Positions 52,906 to 61,592 of a stretch of 64,000 nucleotides of DNA are shown here, in pieces. Under the pieces are notes generated by a model. The model was given only the letters and a program-made list of their open reading frames with translations. It did not search any database and was not told the origin of the DNA. Source of the DNA: CAZSNT01 sp964607765 (GTDB lineage: Bacteria > Verrucomicrobiota > Lentisphaeria > Oligosphaerales > JABHEG01); assembly GCA_964607765.1 (NCBI GenBank), contig CAZSNT010000017.1, positions 1-64,000 on the forward strand, written 5' to 3'. The position numbers were made by a program, and so were the translations under genes. The number at the start of each line of letters is the position of its first letter. Within the stretch, counting starts at the first letter, position 1.

Positions 52906-55860
52906 ATGCTCTCCCGATTGGCGAAGAAAATCTTCCCCACACGCAATGACCGCATGCTCCGCAAGTACTGGCCCGTCGTGGACGCCATTGAGGCTGAACA
53001 GGAGCAGCTCAAGAGATTGACTGACGCGCAGCTGCGCGAGCGCACCGACGTATTCCGGGGGCAACTGGGTGACGGGACGGCCGTACCGGATGATCTGGTG
53101 ATCCCCGCCTTCGCCACCGTGCGGGAGGCGTGCCGGCGCATGTCGGAGAGGCGCCAGGAGATTATGGTCACCGGGCACACCATTGTCTGGGACATGGTGC
53201 CGTTCCGCGTGCAGCTGCTGGGCGCGATCGTTCTGCATCGCGGGGGCATCGCGGAGATGGCGACTGGTGAGGGCAAAACCCTTGTGGCGACGATGCCGCT
53301 GTACTTGAACGCGCTGACCGGCCGCAACTGTCAGCTGGTCACCGTCAACGACTACCTCGCCAAGCGCGACTCGGAGTGGATGGGCGCTGTGTACGAGTTC
53401 CTGGGCCTGACCGTCGGGTGCATTCAGAACAGCATGTCGCCCGCCGAGCGCCGGGCTCAGTACGGGTGCGACATAACGTATGGCACAAACAGTGAGTTCG
53501 GCTTCGACTACCTGCGCGACATGGGCATGGCAATGTCCAAGGAAGAGATGGTGCAGCGCGACCACTATTACGCCATCATCGACGAGATAGACAGTATTCT
53601 CGTCGACGAGGCGAGGACGCCTCTGATCATCTCCGGGCCCGCTGCGGTCTCGACGCATCGGTACGACAAGCTGAAACCCTCGGTCGCCGACCTCTACCGC
53701 GAACAGGCACGGCTCTGTGCACGGCTCGTGCAGGAAGCCAAGAATCTGCTGGCTCTCGAGGACGTGTCTGACGAGGACGTGGACGATGCGTTCCTCAAGC
53801 TCTGCAAGGTTCGGCTGGGAATGCCGAAACAGAAGCAGCTGATGCGCCTGCTTGAGGACCCTGCCGTACGCAAGAGCGTGGAGAAGAAGGAACTCGAGAT
53901 CTACAGCGACAACAATCGGGGCTTCCTTCAGCAGGTCAAACAGGAGCTCTTCTTCTCCATTGACGAGCGTGGCCATGAGGCCGACATGAGCGAGAAAGGG
54001 CGGCAGCGGCTGCGGCCGAATGATCCGGACGCGTTCATCATTCCCGATCTGCCTGCCCTGTTCAGCGACATCGACGCGGATGCCAGCCTGGACGAGGACG
54101 AGAAAATCGACAAGCGCGAGCAGGCGCAGAAACGTTTCGACGTGCAGAGCGAGACGATCCACAACATTTCGCAGTTGCTGCGTGCCTATTGTCTGTTCGA
54201 GGAGGACGTACACTACGTCGTGCAGGACAACCGCGTGATCATTGTGGACGAATTCACCGGGCGTCCGATGCCGGGCCGTCGTTTCAGCGAGGGCCTGCAT
54301 CAGGCTCTGGAGGCGAAGGAAGGCGTCCAGATTGAGCGCGAGACCCAGACGCTTGCCAGCGTCACGATCCAGAACTACTTCCGCATGTACGGGAAGCTGG
54401 CGGGAATGACCGGCACGGCGGAGACGGAAGCGACCGAATTCAAGGAGATTTACAGCCTGGACGTGCTCGTTGTGCCCACGAACAGGCCGTGTGTCCGGCT
54501 GGACCACAACGACCGCATCTACAAGACCATGCGCGAGAAGTACGCCGCCGTGGTCGAGGAGATCACCGAGTGCCACAAACGCGGTCAGCCAACGCTGGTC
54601 GGTACGGTGTCGGTCGACGTCTCCGAGGTGCTGAGCCGGATGCTGCAGCGCCGTCGTGTTCCGCACAACGTGCTGAATGCGAAAAAGCACCAGTCAGAGG
54701 CGGAAATTGTGGCGCGTGCCGGACAGCGCGGCGCCGTCACGATCGCCACCAACATGGCCGGGCGCGGCACAGACATCAAGCTCGGGGATGGCGTGAAGGA
54801 ACTGGGTGGGCTGCACGTGATCGGCAGTGCCAGGCACGATGCCCGACGCATCGATCGGCAGCTGCGCGGACGCTGCGCACGCCAGGGCGATCCGGGCTCC
54901 TCCAGGTTCTATATCTCCCTGGAAGACAATCTGATGCGGCTGTTTGGCTCGGACCGCGTGGCCAGCATCATGGAGAAACTCGGGCTCGAGGAGGGCGAGG
55001 AACTCTCGCACAAACTGCTGAATCGCTCCATCGAACGGGCCCAACGGCGTGTCGAGCAACAGCATTTTGCCATCCGGAAACGGACGCTCGAGTACGACGA
55101 TGTGATGAACAAGCAGCGTGAAGTCATCTACGGTCTGCGCCGCGATGTGCTGACCGCCGATGACCCGCGTTCGATGCTTTTCGATTTCGTCTACACCGCC
55201 CTGGCCGAGCGCGTGGAGGGCTCCATCGCCAGCACACCCAGAGGGGCAAGCATCGACCTCAGCGATGTCAGCGATTGGCTTGCCCGGACTTTCCCCGTCC
55301 GTTTCGAGGACACGGATCTGGACTACGACGGCGAGGCCGAAGCCCTGTGCCGGCGCCTGGTAGACCGCATCGATCACGCCTACCAGATCCGCGAACGGAA
55401 CGAGGGGCAGGAAAACCTGCGTTGGCTCGAACGGCACATCATGCTGTACTCGATCGACACGCTCTACCAGGACCATCTCTACGCCATGGACGCGCTGCGC
55501 CACGGCGTGCAGTTGCGGTCGTATGGGCAGCGCGACCCGCTGGTCGAGTACAAACAGGAAGCCTACGGGATGTTCTCCGCGCTGATGGACACCGTCAAAG
55601 ACCAGATCTGTTCGAGCATCTTCCGGTCCGCAGCCATGCTGCTTGCCTCTGAACAGGACCGTTCCTCCGCGCCGCAGCAAGAGGTCCACGACCAGCTCGA
55701 GCAGTTCGGCGGCCTGGTCTTGGGCTCGGAAGACGGCCCGGAAATGGGCGGACCGCCCCAGGGCGCCGTTACCATCCGGCGCCAGACACCCAAGGTAGGG
55801 CGCAACGAACCGTGTCCGTGCGGCAGCGGCAAGAAATACAAGCACTGCTGCGGCCGTTGA
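52906..55860 (+). CDS. secA: Protein translocase ATPase SecA
   Basis: A 984-residue preprotein translocase motor that drives unfolded proteins through SecYEG. Walker A is ATGEGKT, the DEAD-box-like segment IIDEIDSILVDEARTPLIISG is present in pieces, and NBD2 has NMAGRGTDIKLG and RQLRGRCARQGDPGSS. The C-terminus ends in a SEC-C zinc finger (CPCGSGKKYKHCCGR), used for SecB or ribosome contacts. It is longer than E. coli SecA (901), with the extra length mostly near residues 260-390. I chose ATG 52906 (AAGGG upstream). The glycerate kinase gene follows after 7 bp. Confidence 0.98.
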   Translation: MLSRLAKKIFPTRNDRMLRKYWPVVDAIEAEQEQLKRLTDAQLRERTDVFRGQLGDGTAVPDDLVIPAFATVREACRRMSERRQEIMVTGHTIVWDMVPFRVQLLGAIVLHRGGIAEMATGEGKTLVATMPLYLNALTGRNCQLVTVNDYLAKRDSEWMGAVYEFLGLTVGCIQNSMSPAERRAQYGCDITYGTNSEFGFDYLRDMGMAMSKEEMVQRDHYYAIIDEIDSILVDEARTPLIISGPAAVSTHRYDKLKPSVADLYREQARLCARLVQEAKNLLALEDVSDEDVDDAFLKLCKVRLGMPKQKQLMRLLEDPAVRKSVEKKELEIYSDNNRGFLQQVKQELFFSIDERGHEADMSEKGRQRLRPNDPDAFIIPDLPALFSDIDADASLDEDEKIDKREQAQKRFDVQSETIHNISQLLRAYCLFEEDVHYVVQDNRVIIVDEFTGRPMPGRRFSEGLHQALEAKEGVQIERETQTLASVTIQNYFRMYGKLAGMTGTAETEATEFKEIYSLDVLVVPTNRPCVRLDHNDRIYKTMREKYAAVVEEITECHKRGQPTLVGTVSVDVSEVLSRMLQRRRVPHNVLNAKKHQSEAEIVARAGQRGAVTIATNMAGRGTDIKLGDGVKELGGLHVIGSARHDARRIDRQLRGRCARQGDPGSSRFYISLEDNLMRLFGSDRVASIMEKLGLEEGEELSHKLLNRSIERAQRRVEQQHFAIRKRTLEYDDVMNKQREVIYGLRRDVLTADDPRSMLFDFVYTALAERVEGSIASTPRGASIDLSDVSDWLARTFPVRFEDTDLDYDGEAEALCRRLVDRIDHAYQIRERNEGQENLRWLERHIMLYSIDTLYQDHLYAMDALRHGVQLRSYGQRDPLVEYKQEAYGMFSALMDTVKDQICSSIFRSAAMLLASEQDRSSAPQQEVHDQLEQFGGLVLGSEDGPEMGGPPQGAVTIRRQTPKVGRNEPCPCGSGKKYKHCCGR

Positions 55861-55867
55861 CCTCACC

Positions 55868-57007
55868 ATGAACGTCCTTGTTGCTTGCGACTCATTCAAA
55901 GGGACGCTGTCCGCTGCAGAGGCGTGCGACATTGTTGCCGTGGTGCTGCGGCAGCACGATCCGGCCTGGCGTGTGGCCACGCTGCCCATGGCGGACGGCG
56001 GGGAAGGAACCGGCGCTGCGCTCCTGGCGGCTTGCGGTGGGGAACGCGTGCATGTCCACGGCGTGGTTGGGCCGCTCCCCTCAATGCGCGTGACGGCCGA
56101 GTTCGAGTGGCTGTCCGGGCGATCCGTCGCGGTGGTGGAAATGGCGCGTGCTTCCGGACTGCCGCTTTTCAGCCCTACGCAGCGGAACCCCATGCTGACC
56201 ACAACCCACGGCACGGGACAGCTTCTCGGGGCGGCCTTGGAACGCAGTCCGGACCGTATTCTGCTGACGCTTGGCGGCAGCGCAACGGTTGACGGCGGCA
56301 CCGGCGCAGCGCGGGCCTTGGGATGGCGGTTCCTGGACGCGACAGGTGACGACATTCCCCTGGGCGGCGGCGGGCTGGCTCAGCTCAGCCGGATTGTGCA
56401 CCCGGACGCAACGCCAACCACGCCGCTGCACGTGCAGGCGCTGTGTGACGTGCAGAACCCGCTCTGCGGCCCGGACGGTGCGGCCGCAGTCTACGGGCCG
56501 CAGAAGGGCGCCACGCCTGGGATGGTTGAGGAACTCGAGGCCGGACTCGCGAATTTGGCGGAGTGCATCCGCCGGGACGTGGGCGTCGCAGTGGACAGCC
56601 TGCCCGGTGCCGGTGCGGCCGGCGGGTTTGGTGCGGGGGCCGTGGCGTTCCTGGGGGCGGAGCTCGTCCCGGGGGTCGAGGCCGTGGCTGAGGCGTGCGG
56701 CCTGGAGACCGCACTCGCTGGCTGCGATTGGGTTGTGACCGGGGAAGGACAGCTGGACACGCAGTCGCTTCAAGGCAAAGTGGTCAGCGGTGTGGTGAAG
56801 GCTGCAGCCGCGGCGTCGGTCCGCGTTGCGGTTGTGTGTGGTCGCAACACGCTGGCGGAGTCTTCGTGGCGTGACGCAGGCGTGTCCGCAGTGATCGAGT
56901 GCGCGCCGCCCGCGATGCCGGATACGGACGCGTTCAGCCGCTCGCACGAGCTGTTGATGGCGGCTTCTGGGCGCGTGGCCGCATGGCTTGCCCAGCGAAG
57001 CACGTAG
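55868..57007 (+). CDS. Glycerate kinase (GlxK/GarK family)
   Basis: A 379-residue glycerate kinase of the bacterial GK-I family, making phosphoglycerate from D-glycerate and ATP. Family signatures are ACDSFKGTLSA, LPMADGGEGTG, VEMARASGLPL, TTHGTGQLL, LTLGGSATVDGG, GAAGGFGAGAVAFLGAEL and VTGEGQLDTQSL. The length is normal. It starts 7 bp after secA, so it is probably co-transcribed, an unusual partner for the translocase. Confidence 0.94.
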   Translation: MNVLVACDSFKGTLSAAEACDIVAVVLRQHDPAWRVATLPMADGGEGTGAALLAACGGERVHVHGVVGPLPSMRVTAEFEWLSGRSVAVVEMARASGLPLFSPTQRNPMLTTTHGTGQLLGAALERSPDRILLTLGGSATVDGGTGAARALGWRFLDATGDDIPLGGGGLAQLSRIVHPDATPTTPLHVQALCDVQNPLCGPDGAAAVYGPQKGATPGMVEELEAGLANLAECIRRDVGVAVDSLPGAGAAGGFGAGAVAFLGAELVPGVEAVAEACGLETALAGCDWVVTGEGQLDTQSLQGKVVSGVVKAAAAASVRVAVVCGRNTLAESSWRDAGVSAVIECAPPAMPDTDAFSRSHELLMAASGRVAAWLAQRST

Positions 57008-57069
57008 CAGGGCGGCGATGGGAATGCGGAGTCGCGTCGCCGTCCCGTAGGTGCATGGCTCCCTTGCAA

Positions 57070-57591
57070 CTACGGCTCGGTGGGCGCGTCGTCGTCCTGG
57101 TCGGGCAGGCGACGCATCTGGCCCTCGACGTCTTCGCGTTCCGACACGGCTCTCTGGTAGAATGGGCAACGCCGCGGGTCGCCGCAGCAGCATGTGAAGA
57201 TGTGGTTCAGGTCGACGTAGCGGTACGCCTGCCGCATCTGCTCGTCACGGGCGACTTCCAGGCCGAAGTTCTTGGTTCCCGCGCAGCAGCCTGCAATGCC
57301 CTCGTACTCAATGGCCAGGTTCCCGTCCATCTGCCGGCGGCCCGTGGAGTAGATGCGCTGCTGCTCGACGCTCGGCGTGTACTCGCAGACTACATTCTGT
57401 TCGCATGCTGTGATCAGCGCCGAGCTGTCGATGCCCTCGGCGAAGGCGGGGGCAGGGCCGGCTTTGCCCGCGAACACCTGTTTGCTCGCCGGTTTGGGTG
57501 CAGGTTTCGCCGTGCGCGGCGGCGGCGGTGGCGGCGGCGGCTCCCGCAATCCCAGCTTCTCGAGCAATGTCGACCAGAAACTCTCAGCCAT
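57070..57591 (-). CDS. Cys-rich hypothetical protein with polyproline stretch
   Basis: A 173-residue protein I do not recognise. An eight-proline run (PPPPPPPP) and Lys/Pro/Ala linker follow a short N-terminal helix (FWSTLLEKLGL). The conserved-looking core has GCCAGTKNFGL and HIFTCCCGDPRRCPFYQ, with several vicinal cysteines that could bind zinc or an iron-sulfur cluster. No signal peptide. AGGAAG lies before the ATG. It is the last gene after argG, panD and the fumarase alpha gene, separated by 24 bp. Confidence 0.75.
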   Translation of the reverse strand: MAESFWSTLLEKLGLREPPPPPPPPRTAKPAPKPASKQVFAGKAGPAPAFAEGIDSSALITACEQNVVCEYTPSVEQQRIYSTGRRQMDGNLAIEYEGIAGCCAGTKNFGLEVARDEQMRQAYRYVDLNHIFTCCCGDPRRCPFYQRAVSEREDVEGQMRRLPDQDDDAPTEP

Positions 57592-57615
57592 TCTTCACTT
57601 CCTGTTGGTCGTCCG

Positions 57616-58494
57616 TCATTCCCAGGCCAGCAATGTGCCGTCAGCGTGCGTGCGAATCGTGCGTCGACGATAGGCCCAGCACATGTACGAGATGCTGACG
57701 AAGTAGCTGGCGGGCACACGGTACAGGTGTGAGACGAACACGTCAAGCAACGCTGTCTTGCCCCCGAAACCCATGGGGCCAATGCCCAGCTGGTTCGCTT
57801 CGCCCAGAAGCCGCCTCTCGAGCTCGGCCAACTCGGGCATCGGGTTGCGTTCGCCCAAGGCGCGCCGGAACAGGCTCTTGCTCTCCGCGTAGCCCGTGGC
57901 ACGATCGCCGCCAATCGCTACGCCGAGAACGCCCGGCGCACACCCGCAGCCCTGCGCTCTGTGCACGGCGTCGAGCACGCATCGGCGCACACCTTCCAGA
58001 TCGCGTCCGGCGTGCAGCGTCGTTGCGGGCAAGGCGTACTGGGCGCCCACATTCTCGCAGCCCCCGCCTTTGAGTATCAGGCATACGCGTGCTTCGGCGG
58101 CGGCGGCACACTCCCAGTGGATGACCGGGCTGCCGCGGCCCAGGTTGTTGCCGGAGTTCCTGCCGGTGAGAGGGTCCACGCAGTTGCGGCGCAGCAACCC
58201 GTCGTCCGTTGCGCGGACAATGGCTGACTTGGCGGCGTGGTGGAATGTCGCGTAAGGCAGGGAGGCCGGAGCCCGGACCCAGAACAGCAGGGACCCCGTG
58301 TCCTGACAGAGCGGCGCCCGTTTCTGCCGGGCCAAAGCGATGTTCTCCAGCATGACGGACACTGCCGCTGAGGCACTCGATCCGGGCTCTTCAACCTCAG
58401 CCGCGCGCCGGAGCGCCGCCTCGACATCCCCGGGCATGTCCGTGGATGTCCGCTCGAGCAACTGGTAGAGCGTGTTCTCCCAACACTCCGCCAT
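57616..58494 (-). CDS. Class I fumarase/L(+)-tartrate dehydratase alpha subunit
   Basis: A 292-residue protein of the class I [4Fe-4S] fumarate hydratase alpha family (FumA N-terminal half, TtdA). Cluster-ligand cysteines lie in LCQDTGSLLFW, GGGCENVG and GCGCAPGVLG. The usual GGxRxTG block reads GGDRATGYAE. In two-subunit enzymes the beta subunit (TtdB/FumB type) follows; none is in the window, and the neighbours are panD and a Cys-rich ORF. It may pair with a beta subunit elsewhere. Confidence 0.88.
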   Translation of the reverse strand: MAECWENTLYQLLERTSTDMPGDVEAALRRAAEVEEPGSSASAAVSVMLENIALARQKRAPLCQDTGSLLFWVRAPASLPYATFHHAAKSAIVRATDDGLLRRNCVDPLTGRNSGNNLGRGSPVIHWECAAAAEARVCLILKGGGCENVGAQYALPATTLHAGRDLEGVRRCVLDAVHRAQGCGCAPGVLGVAIGGDRATGYAESKSLFRRALGERNPMPELAELERRLLGEANQLGIGPMGFGGKTALLDVFVSHLYRVPASYFVSISYMCWAYRRRTIRTHADGTLLAWE

Positions 58495-58497
58495 GTG

Positions 58498-58857
58498 TCA
58501 TGCCTTCAGCACGGCAATGTCGTTGGCTTCGTCAAGCACGGCAACCTTCGGCTTGAAGGTCGCGGTCTCTGCCAACGGCATGGTCCCGAAAGCCATCACG
58601 GTGATCATGTCGCCGCGTTCACCGCGCCGCGCCGCCGCGCCGTTCAGGCAGAACGTGCGACTGCCGCGCTCGGCCGCTATGGCGTACGTCTCCAGACGCT
58701 CGCCGTTAGTCTGGTTGACAATGAGCAACTTCTCGCCCGGCAGCAGCCCGACAGCGTCCATCAAGTCCTGATCGATGCCCAGACTGCCTTCGTACTCCAA
58801 CTCACAGTCCGTCAGGCGGGCGCGGTGCAGTTTGCTCTTCAGTATCTGAACGTCCAT
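58498..58857 (-). CDS. panD: Aspartate 1-decarboxylase precursor PanD
   Basis: A 119-residue pyruvoyl enzyme that makes beta-alanine from aspartate for pantothenate and CoA. The self-cleavage site Gly24-Ser25 lies in EYEGSLGID. Other family parts are KSKLHRARLT, NQTNGERLETYAI, LNGAAARRGERGDMI and the C-terminal KPKVAVLDEANDI. The length is typical. The gene is 5 bp after argG and 3 bp before the fumarase alpha gene. Confidence 0.97.
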   Translation of the reverse strand: MDVQILKSKLHRARLTDCELEYEGSLGIDQDLMDAVGLLPGEKLLIVNQTNGERLETYAIAAERGSRTFCLNGAAARRGERGDMITVMAFGTMPLAETATFKPKVAVLDEANDIAVLKA

Positions 58858-58862
58858 GGTCC

Positions 58863-60053
58863 CTATGCCTGTTTGCTCATCGCGCGAACGCGCAGACGCA
58901 GCGCGTTCAGTTTGATGAATCCTTCCGCGTCGGCCTGATTGTAGACGTCGTCTTCCTCAAAGGTCGCGAACTCCGCGCGATACAACGAGTGGGGGGAACG
59001 CCGGCCGACTATGTGGCACCCGCCCTTGAATAGTTTGCAGCGCACATCGCCGCTGACGTCCTGCTGACTGTACGTGATTGCCGCCTGCAGCATTTCGCGC
59101 TCAGGCGCGAACCAGAAACCGTTGTAAACCAGCGCAGCGTACTTCGGGATCAGCGAGTCACGCAGGTGCATCACTTCACGGTCCATGCAGATTGTCTCGA
59201 GCGCGCGATGCGCCTGGTGCAGTATGGTCCCGCCAGGCGTCTCGTACACCCCACGACACTTCATGCCCACGAACCGGTTCTCGACAATATCGACCCGGCC
59301 GACGCCGTGCCGGCCGCCGACCTCGTTCAGCTTGCGCATCAGGTCCGCTGCACCCAGCGCCTGCCCGTCGACCGCCACGGGAATGCCCTTCTCGAAGCTG
59401 ACTTCCACATACTCGGGCTGGTCGGGTGTTTCATCCAGCGGCTGTGTCAGAAGGTGCACCTCCGGCGGCGGCTCTTTCCAGGGGTCTTCCAGTATGCCGC
59501 CCTCAAAGCTGATGTGCAGCAGATTCCTGTCCATGCTGTACGGCTTCTGAGCCGACACTGTGATGGGGATCTGCTTGTCCTTGGCATAGTTGATCAGGTC
59601 GGACCGGGACCGGAACGCCCACGTGCGCCACGGCGCGATGATCTTGATGTCGGGCTGCAGGGCGTAAGCGGTCAGCTCGAAGCGGACCTGGTCGTTGCCT
59701 TTGCCGGTTGCGCCGTGACAGATGGCCTCGGCGCCTTCGGCACGGGCAATCTCCACGAGCCGCTTCGCGATCAACGGGCGGGCAATGGAGGTGCCAAGCA
59801 GGTAGTTGTTCTCGTAGATCGCATTCGCCTGCATCATCGGGAACACGAAGTCGCGCGCAAACTCCTCGGTCAGGTCGTCGATGTAGCACTTGACCGCGCC
59901 CGTGCGTGCAGCCTTCTCATCCAGACCGGAAAGCTCCTCCTCCTGGCCGACGTCGGCACAGAACGCGATGACTTCGGCGTCATGCTCTTCCCGGAGCCAC
60001 GTGAGGATGACGGATGTGTCCAGTCCGCCGGAATAGGCCAGGACAACCTTCAT
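58863..60053 (-). CDS. argG: Argininosuccinate synthase ArgG
   Basis: A 396-residue enzyme that joins citrulline and aspartate with ATP to argininosuccinate, the penultimate step of arginine synthesis. The PP-loop is AYSGGLDTSV; other family parts are GTSIARPLIAKRLVEIA, ICHGATGKGNDQVRFE, IIAPWR and KGIPVAVDGQAL. GAGGAG lies nine bases before the ATG. It leads the argG-panD-fumarase alpha set; the 159 bp upstream hold only a weak promoter candidate. No ARG-box could be recognised. Confidence 0.97.
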   Translation of the reverse strand: MKVVLAYSGGLDTSVILTWLREEHDAEVIAFCADVGQEEELSGLDEKAARTGAVKCYIDDLTEEFARDFVFPMMQANAIYENNYLLGTSIARPLIAKRLVEIARAEGAEAICHGATGKGNDQVRFELTAYALQPDIKIIAPWRTWAFRSRSDLINYAKDKQIPITVSAQKPYSMDRNLLHISFEGGILEDPWKEPPPEVHLLTQPLDETPDQPEYVEVSFEKGIPVAVDGQALGAADLMRKLNEVGGRHGVGRVDIVENRFVGMKCRGVYETPGGTILHQAHRALETICMDREVMHLRDSLIPKYAALVYNGFWFAPEREMLQAAITYSQQDVSGDVRCKLFKGGCHIVGRRSPHSLYRAEFATFEEDDVYNQADAEGFIKLNALRLRVRAMSKQA

Positions 60054-60212
60054 GATCGGGCACTCCTCTATTCACAGAGCTCTTTCAGCTGCTCACTTCG
60101 CTTAACGCCTGTCCTGCCCACCGAGGCCGAACAGAGAAAATATGTAGCATAACTCGCTGGGCGGAAAACACAAGAGGCCGCGACCCACCAGAGCCGGATC
60201 GCGTTGGTGGAC

Positions 60213-61508
60213 CTACTCGATCACGGCGGTTGGCGGCGTCAGGTCCGGCAGCGGTTCCGGGCCGTCGGCGCCGCCCCAACGGCGACTGAACGGCCACCAC
60301 ACGAAGCAGGCTTTGCCTACCAGGTTCTCCCGGGGCACGATACCCCAAAAGCGGCTGTCCTTGCTGTTCTCACTGTTGTCGCCGAGCATGAAGTAGGAGT
60401 TCTTCGGCACAGTGAACTCCTCGCCGGGGAAGCGCAGGAACTGACTCCTCTGCAAATGACAGTAGCCGTGATACCCGCCGCGGCGCCCGTATATACGTTC
60501 GAAGGCGGGATGCGTATCCCCGTCAACGAGTTGGAATTCGTCGTCTTCGGGCCGTTTGTGGTAGAGCCGGCGATCCTCGATCTTGAGGCTGTCGCCGGGC
60601 AGTCCGACCAGGCGTTTGATGTAGTAGCGACCGCCCAGACCGCCGCCGCCAACGTCGCGGATGTTGTCAGTGAGGAAGACGGTGATGTCGCCTCTGCTCG
60701 GCTCGTCGTAGTAGAAGTGGGTCCGGTCCACGAACAGGTGGTCGCCCAACTCCATGTACCCACGAGCCAGCACCTCGCCTCTGTCGTAGAACACGCTCGC
60801 ATCGCTCAGTCCGTGGATCGGATGCCAGTGCTGCGCGATCTTCGGGCAGTAGCGTCTGAGCTGCGTGTGGTCGCCGGGCAGCCGGTAATCCACTCCCGCG
60901 ATCCGCACAACCGTCGCCGGGAAGAACGGAATGCGCGGCTTGGCCGGGCGTACGCTCTGCAGGTAACCCGCTTTCTGAACCGTCGCATCGACGTAGCGCC
61001 GCGAGTAGTGCAAGTAGTGGAAGAAGCGCACGAGCGGATTGGGGATAGGCTGCTCGTCGCGGTGCTCGAAGTTGATCCCGTACAGCGTGGGCTGCATGCT
61101 GCCGGTCGGGATCTTGAACGGTTGCAGGAACAGCGCACGCACCCCGAAGGCCAGGGCGAGTGCGACCACAAAGATCTCGAGATACTCCCTGATCCAGCCG
61201 CCTCTCCGGTCGTCGAGACCGAGAGCGGATGGCTCATTGAATTTCTCAAGACACGCCTCACACTCCTCGACATCCGTCCGGGCCCGGACCTGGCCCAGCT
61301 CCGAGATGGCCTGCTCAAGTGCCGCGCGCTGCCTGGTCGGCAGGATATCGCGGTCGCGGCTCAGAATGTGCCGGTAGTGACGCTGGTAGTCCTTGAGAAT
61401 CCGCCGCAACCGCAGCTTCTTGGGCAGGAGCTTCCGGGTCAGCGTGTGCCCGAACAGCAGGTACACAAGAAACAGGTCAAACAAGGCCATCAAGGCGAAA
61501 CGGACCAT
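60213..61508 (-). CDS. lepB: Signal peptidase I, oversized
   Basis: A 431-residue membrane serine-lysine protease that removes signal peptides outside the inner membrane. The nucleophile is Ser137 in PTGSMQPTL and the general base is Lys298 in YIKRLVGLPGD; GDNSENSKDSRFWG is family box E. The Ser and Lys are 161 residues apart, far more than in E. coli (55), owing to a large inserted region (about 145-270). Membrane helices lie at about 5-20 and 110-128. GGAGAACA lies before the ATG. It follows lepA by 84 bp. Confidence 0.95.
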   Translation of the reverse strand: MVRFALMALFDLFLVYLLFGHTLTRKLLPKKLRLRRILKDYQRHYRHILSRDRDILPTRQRAALEQAISELGQVRARTDVEECEACLEKFNEPSALGLDDRRGGWIREYLEIFVVALALAFGVRALFLQPFKIPTGSMQPTLYGINFEHRDEQPIPNPLVRFFHYLHYSRRYVDATVQKAGYLQSVRPAKPRIPFFPATVVRIAGVDYRLPGDHTQLRRYCPKIAQHWHPIHGLSDASVFYDRGEVLARGYMELGDHLFVDRTHFYYDEPSRGDITVFLTDNIRDVGGGGLGGRYYIKRLVGLPGDSLKIEDRRLYHKRPEDDEFQLVDGDTHPAFERIYGRRGGYHGYCHLQRSQFLRFPGEEFTVPKNSYFMLGDNSENSKDSRFWGIVPRENLVGKACFVWWPFSRRWGGADGPEPLPDLTPPTAVIE

Positions 61509-61592
61509 CGTGTTGTTCTCCGATCATCCCGCTCCGGGATACCGTGCCCATGGCCGACAGGCGGCCGGCACAGCGTTCCGCAGACCGAGGGG

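Noticed and set aside
54694..56355. A 553-codon minus-strand frame opposite secA and the glycerate kinase gene
   Set aside because: It has no family match and spans two clear plus-strand genes, so it is a codon-bias shadow.
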